A program made the position numbers and the translations under genes. Shown piece by piece: positions 55,671 to 58,720 of a stretch of DNA of 58,720 nucleotides. The notes beneath the pieces were generated by a model, which was not told where the DNA came from, made no database searches, and saw only the letters and a list, made by a program, of their open reading frames with translations. Location: NCBI RefSeq assembly GCF_001746365.1, contig NZ_MJAJ01000067.1:10480-69199 (forward strand). Reading direction: 5' to 3'. Positions within the stretch are counted from its first letter, which is position 1. Every line of letters begins with the position of its first letter. Origin of the DNA: Streptomyces sp. LUP30 (GTDB lineage: Bacteria > Actinomycetota > Actinomycetes > Streptomycetales > Streptomycetaceae).

Positions 55671-57560
55671 GTGACTGAAGAACCCTCCGTCGCACTTGTC
55701 CGCCCGCTGCACGAGATCCTCACGCACCACGCACTGCAGCGAGCGGACGAGCGGGTTTTCCAGGACTCCCGGCGGTCCGTCACCTACGGTGCTCTGGAGC
55801 GGCGCACCCGGTTCCTGGCCGGGCACCTCGCCGCCCTCGGGGTCGGACGCGGTGACCGCGTCCTGCTGCGGATGGGCAACCGGGTCGAGATGGTCGAGAG
55901 TTATCTCGCCGTCACGCGCGCGGGAGCCGTCGGCGTGCCGGTCGACCCACGCTCCTCCGACAGCGAGCTGGCCCACCATCTCCTCGACAGCGGCGCCCGC
56001 ACGGTGATCAGCGGCGCGGCGCAGATACCCCAGCTGCTGAGGACCGGTCGGAGCAGTGGGCTGGACTGCTGCCTGATCGTCGTCGGCGCCGACGAGCCGG
56101 TGGCCGGCGCCACCGACTTCGAGCACCTCGCCGTCACCCCGCCGCCCGCCGACGCGCGGGACGACCTGGACCTGGACGAGACGGCCTGGATCCTGTACAC
56201 CTCCGGCACCACCGGACGCGCCAAGGGTGTGGTCACGACCCAGCGCAAGTCCCTCTGGGCCACGGCCGCATGCACCCAGCCGATCCTCGGCCTGTCCGCG
56301 ACCGACCGCCTCGTGTGGCCGATGCCGCTGTACCACGCCGCCTCGCACAACATCGGTGTACTCGCCACGCTGGCCGTCGGGGCCTTCGCCCACATCCTGG
56401 AGGGCTCGGCCCCGGACGAGATCATGGAGACCGTCCGCAGCGAGCAGGGCACGTTCCTGGTCGGCTCCCCCACCACCTACCACCGCATGGTGGACCTCGC
56501 GCACGAGCGGGGGCTCGAACTGCCGGAGCTGCGGGTGTGCATGGCGGCCGGCTCGGCCTGCCCGCCCGCGCTGCACGAAGCCTTCGAGGACGCCTTCGGC
56601 ATCCGCCTCCTGGACAGCTACGGCAGCAGCGAGACCGGAGGCGCCATCACCACGCAGGCACTCACCGGGCCACGCGTCCTGGGCACGACGGGCACCCCGC
56701 TGCCCGGCCTGACGCTGCGTCTGACGGACTCGCTGACCGGCGAGGAGGTGGCTGCCGGCCAGGAGGGTGAGATCTGGGTGCACAGTCCGGCCACCATGAC
56801 CGGATATCACAACGCCCCGGAAGCGACCCGGGCCGTGCTCGTGGACGGCTGGTACCGCACCGGCGACCTCGGTCGGCAGGACTCCGCCGGGAGGCTCACC
56901 ATCACCGGCCGGGTCAAGGAACTCATCATCCGCGGCGGCGAGAACATCCACCCCGCGGAGGTGGAGCGCGTCCTGGCCGGGGTGCCCGGCGTGGCCGAGG
57001 CCGCGGTGGCGGGCAAGCCCCACGCCGTACTGGGTGAGGTGCCCGTCGCCTACCTGGTGCCGGGTCCGGAAGGCCCCGGGGGCATCGACACCCGTGAGCT
57101 TCTGGAGACCTGCCGCCGGGAACTCTCCTACTTCAAGGTGCCCGACGAGTTCCACGTCATCGACGCCGTCCCGCGTACGTCGACGGGGAAGACCGCCCGT
57201 CGACGGCTGGCCGAGCTGCCCGCAACGCTGCTCGTCGTCAATCCGTCGGTGAACGTCCGCCCTGACCTGGCCGCCGAAGGCCCGACCGGAACAGCGCCCG
57301 CGGTCACCCCGCTGTCCGCCGACGCCGTCCTCCCGACGACGCGGCACGGGCTGCTCGGCCTGGTGCGCTCCGCGGTGGCGGACGTCCTCGGCCTGCCCTT
57401 TGAGGAGGTGACCGCCGATCGGCCTCTGCACGAACTCGGCTTCACCTCCCTGTCCGCCGTGACCCTCCGCGACCGGTTGTCGGCCGCCTCCGGTCACCGC
57501 CTCTCAGCCGCCGTGGCCTACGACTACCCGACCCCGCAAGCCCTCGCGCGGTACCTCGAC
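55671..57560 (+). other. PKS loading module E: AMP-forming acyl ligase and ACP
   Basis: Ligase about 55671-57240 with P-loop 56196-56228 and Lys codon 57189, then an ACP with Ser 57447-57449. The usual Asp before the Ser is Thr. Together they form the starter unit loader. Confidence 0.9.
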
Positions 57561-58720
57561 GGCCTGGGGGAGGGCGGCGTCGGCGCGGAGAGCGCGGGGG
57601 AGACCGAGGGAACGGCTGTGACGGGCCGGTCGGACGAGCCCATCGCCATCGTGGCGATGGGCTGCCGTCTGCCCGGCGGCGCCCGGACGCCCAAGGAGCT
57701 GTGGGACCTGCTCGTGGCGGAAACCGACGCGGTCGGACCGCTTCCCGACGACCGAGGCTGGAATCTGGACCGGCTCCTGGGCGACGAAAGCAGCGGCGGT
57801 GGAAAGTCGTCCGCCCGCCAGGGCGCGTTCCTGGAGGGCGCCGGGCGGTTCGACGAGGCGTTCTTCGGGATATCGCCGCGTGAGGCGCTGGCGATGGATC
57901 CGCAGCAGCGGCTGCTGCTGGAGACGGCCTGGGAGACCATCGAACGCGCGGGCATCGACCCGGTCTCGCTGAAGGGCAGCCGGACAGGCGTCTTCGCCGG
58001 TGTGATGCACGGGGGCTACGGCCCCGGCCTCCACGAGCGTGCCCCCGAGAACCTGGAGGGCTACCTCGGCAACGGATCGGCCGTCAGCGTCGCCTCCGGC
58101 CGCATCTCCTACACGCTGGGTCTGCTGGGGCCGGCGATCACGGTGGACACGGCGTGTTCGTCGTCGCTGGTGGCGATCCATCTGGCGGCGCAGTCGCTGC
58201 GGCAGGGCGAGTGCACCCTCGCCCTCGCGGGCGGCGCCACCGTGATGTCGACGCCCGGCGCACTCGTGGAGTTCAGCCGCCAGGGAGCGCTGTCCTCCGA
58301 CGGGCGGTGCCGGGCGTTCGCGGCCGGGGCGAGCGGCACGGGCTTCGCGGAGGGCGTCGGCCTGGTCCTGCTGGAGCGGCTTTCGGACGCGCGTCGGCTG
58401 GGGCATCCGGTCCTGGCGGTGGTGCGGGGGTCGGCGGTGAACCAGGACGGCGCGTCCAACGGGCTCACCGCTCCGAACGGTCCCGCGCAGCAGCGGGTGA
58501 TCCGGGCCGCTCTGGCGCAGGCCGGTCTGGCCCCCGCCGAGATCAGCGCCGTGGAGGCGCACGGCACCGGCACCGCTCTCGGCGACCCCATCGAGGCTCA
58601 GGCACTCCTGGCCGCCTACGGGCAGGACCGTCCGGCCGGAGAGCCGCTCCTGCTGGGATCGGTGAAGTCCAACATCGGCCACACCCAGGCCGCGGCCGGT
58701 GTCGCCGGCGTCATCAAGAT
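55671..58720 (+). CDS. Polyketide synthase E, loading protein: acyl ligase-ACP-KS (3' end outside window)
   Basis: The frame opens at GTG 55671 and has no stop to the window end (1,016 residues seen). It begins with an AMP-forming ligase domain of the CoA-ligase-like loading type, which adenylates a free carboxylic acid and loads it on the adjacent ACP. Seen: P-loop YTSGTTGRAKG (residues 176-186), DSYGSSETGG, YRTGDLG, the RVKELIIRGGENIHP hinge, and catalytic Lys 507 in STGKTARR. The ACP has Ser 593 in GFTSL. A KS follows (from about 657, Cys 829 in DTACSSSL, then HGTGT). There is no docking helix at the N-terminus, as expected for the first protein of a line. Similar ligase starters occur in rapamycin, candicidin and rifamycin synthases, using cyclohexane, aminobenzoate or AHBA acids. 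The substrate cannot be read from sequence. It has its own promoter region after the terminator. Confidence 0.93.
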   Translation, partial: MTEEPSVALVRPLHEILTHHALQRADERVFQDSRRSVTYGALERRTRFLAGHLAALGVGRGDRVLLRMGNRVEMVESYLAVTRAGAVGVPVDPRSSDSELAHHLLDSGARTVISGAAQIPQLLRTGRSSGLDCCLIVVGADEPVAGATDFEHLAVTPPPADARDDLDLDETAWILYTSGTTGRAKGVVTTQRKSLWATAACTQPILGLSATDRLVWPMPLYHAASHNIGVLATLAVGAFAHILEGSAPDEIMETVRSEQGTFLVGSPTTYHRMVDLAHERGLELPELRVCMAAGSACPPALHEAFEDAFGIRLLDSYGSSETGGAITTQALTGPRVLGTTGTPLPGLTLRLTDSLTGEEVAAGQEGEIWVHSPATMTGYHNAPEATRAVLVDGWYRTGDLGRQDSAGRLTITGRVKELIIRGGENIHPAEVERVLAGVPGVAEAAVAGKPHAVLGEVPVAYLVPGPEGPGGIDTRELLETCRRELSYFKVPDEFHVIDAVPRTSTGKTARRRLAELPATLLVVNPSVNVRPDLAAEGPTGTAPAVTPLSADAVLPTTRHGLLGLVRSAVADVLGLPFEEVTADRPLHELGFTSLSAVTLRDRLSAASGHRLSAAVAYDYPTPQALARYLDGLGEGGVGAESAGETEGTAVTGRSDEPIAIVAMGCRLPGGARTPKELWDLLVAETDAVGPLPDDRGWNLDRLLGDESSGGGKSSARQGAFLEGAGRFDEAFFGISPREALAMDPQQRLLLETAWETIERAGIDPVSLKGSRTGVFAGVMHGGYGPGLHERAPENLEGYLGNGSAVSVASGRISYTLGLLGPAITVDTACSSSLVAIHLAAQSLRQGECTLALAGGATVMSTPGALVEFSRQGALSSDGRCRAFAAGASGTGFAEGVGLVLLERLSDARRLGHPVLAVVRGSAVNQDGASNGLTAPNGPAQQRVIRAALAQAGLAPAEISAVEAHGTGTALGDPIEAQALLAAYGQDRPAGEPLLLGSVKSNIGHTQAAAGVAGVIK
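57639..58720 (+). other. PKS module E1 (partial): KS
   Basis: First extension KS with PIAIVAMGC start, Cys 58155, HGTGT near 58560 and KSNIGH at the window edge. The following AT and reductive domains lie outside, so extender and reduction are unknown. Confidence 0.9.

Noticed and set aside
1..58720. tRNA, rRNA, CRISPR array, insertion sequence, phage attachment site or origin
   Set aside because: I saw no cloverleaf, spacer-repeat array, transposase or origin-like iterons. The gaps between genes are all under 300 bases and are described above.

Overview
The window is a very GC-rich stretch of actinomycete DNA, most likely from Streptomyces or a close relative. It has GTG and ATG starts behind GGA-type ribosome sites, C/G-ending codons and long antisense open frames. 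All genes lie on the + strand. Almost the whole window is the core of one large modular type I polyketide synthase (PKS) cluster for a glycosylated macrolide.

Layout: (1) 1-7701 is the 3' part of PKS gene A, with the end of an AT-KR-ACP module and then KS-AT-DH-KR-ACP. A hairpin terminator follows. (2) 7842-9700 is a two-gene unit, a glucose-1-phosphate thymidylyltransferase (rmlA) overlapping a futalosine hydrolase (mqnB), followed by a weaker hairpin. (3) 9984-34216 is PKS gene B with five modules. It is split into two frames by a perfect 140-bp tandem duplication inside the KS of module B2; removing one copy restores a single 8,030-residue protein. (4) 34283-44485 is PKS gene C with two modules. 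(5) 44523-55424 is PKS gene D with two modules and the chain-releasing thioesterase. A perfect 19-bp hairpin terminator follows. (6) 55671 to the window end is the start of PKS gene E, an AMP-forming acyl ligase-ACP loading module followed by a KS. It stays open to the last base.

How it works together: E has no N-terminal docking helix and carries the starter-activating ligase, so it should begin the assembly. A, B, C and D carry matching docking regions, and D ends in the TE, so A-B-C-D is the late part of the line. Reading motifs by eye, extenders from A1 to D2 are mm, m, m, m, m, mm, m, m, m, mm, m (m malonyl, mm methylmalonyl; A1 is inferred from its C-terminal end only). Numbered from the carboxyl carbon, the released chain would have C2=C3, 4-methyl, 5-OH, 7-OH, C8=C9, saturated C10-C11, 12-methyl, 13-OH, a keto group at C15 (module B3 has a DH but no KR), 17-OH, 19-OH, C20=C21, 22-methyl and 23-OH. 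A C15/C19 six-membered hemiketal is the obvious ring closure. The rmlA gene points to deoxysugar decoration.

The most interesting signal is a futalosine-pathway gene inside a PKS cluster whose loading module activates a free carboxylic acid. The futalosine pathway passes through 1,4-dihydroxy-6-naphthoate, so an aromatic naphthoate or naphthoquinone starter is a testable possibility. The second is the 140-bp duplication, which is either an assembly error or a real inactivating mutation. Several near-identical patches, and blocks of sharply different codon style, show recent recombination between modules.
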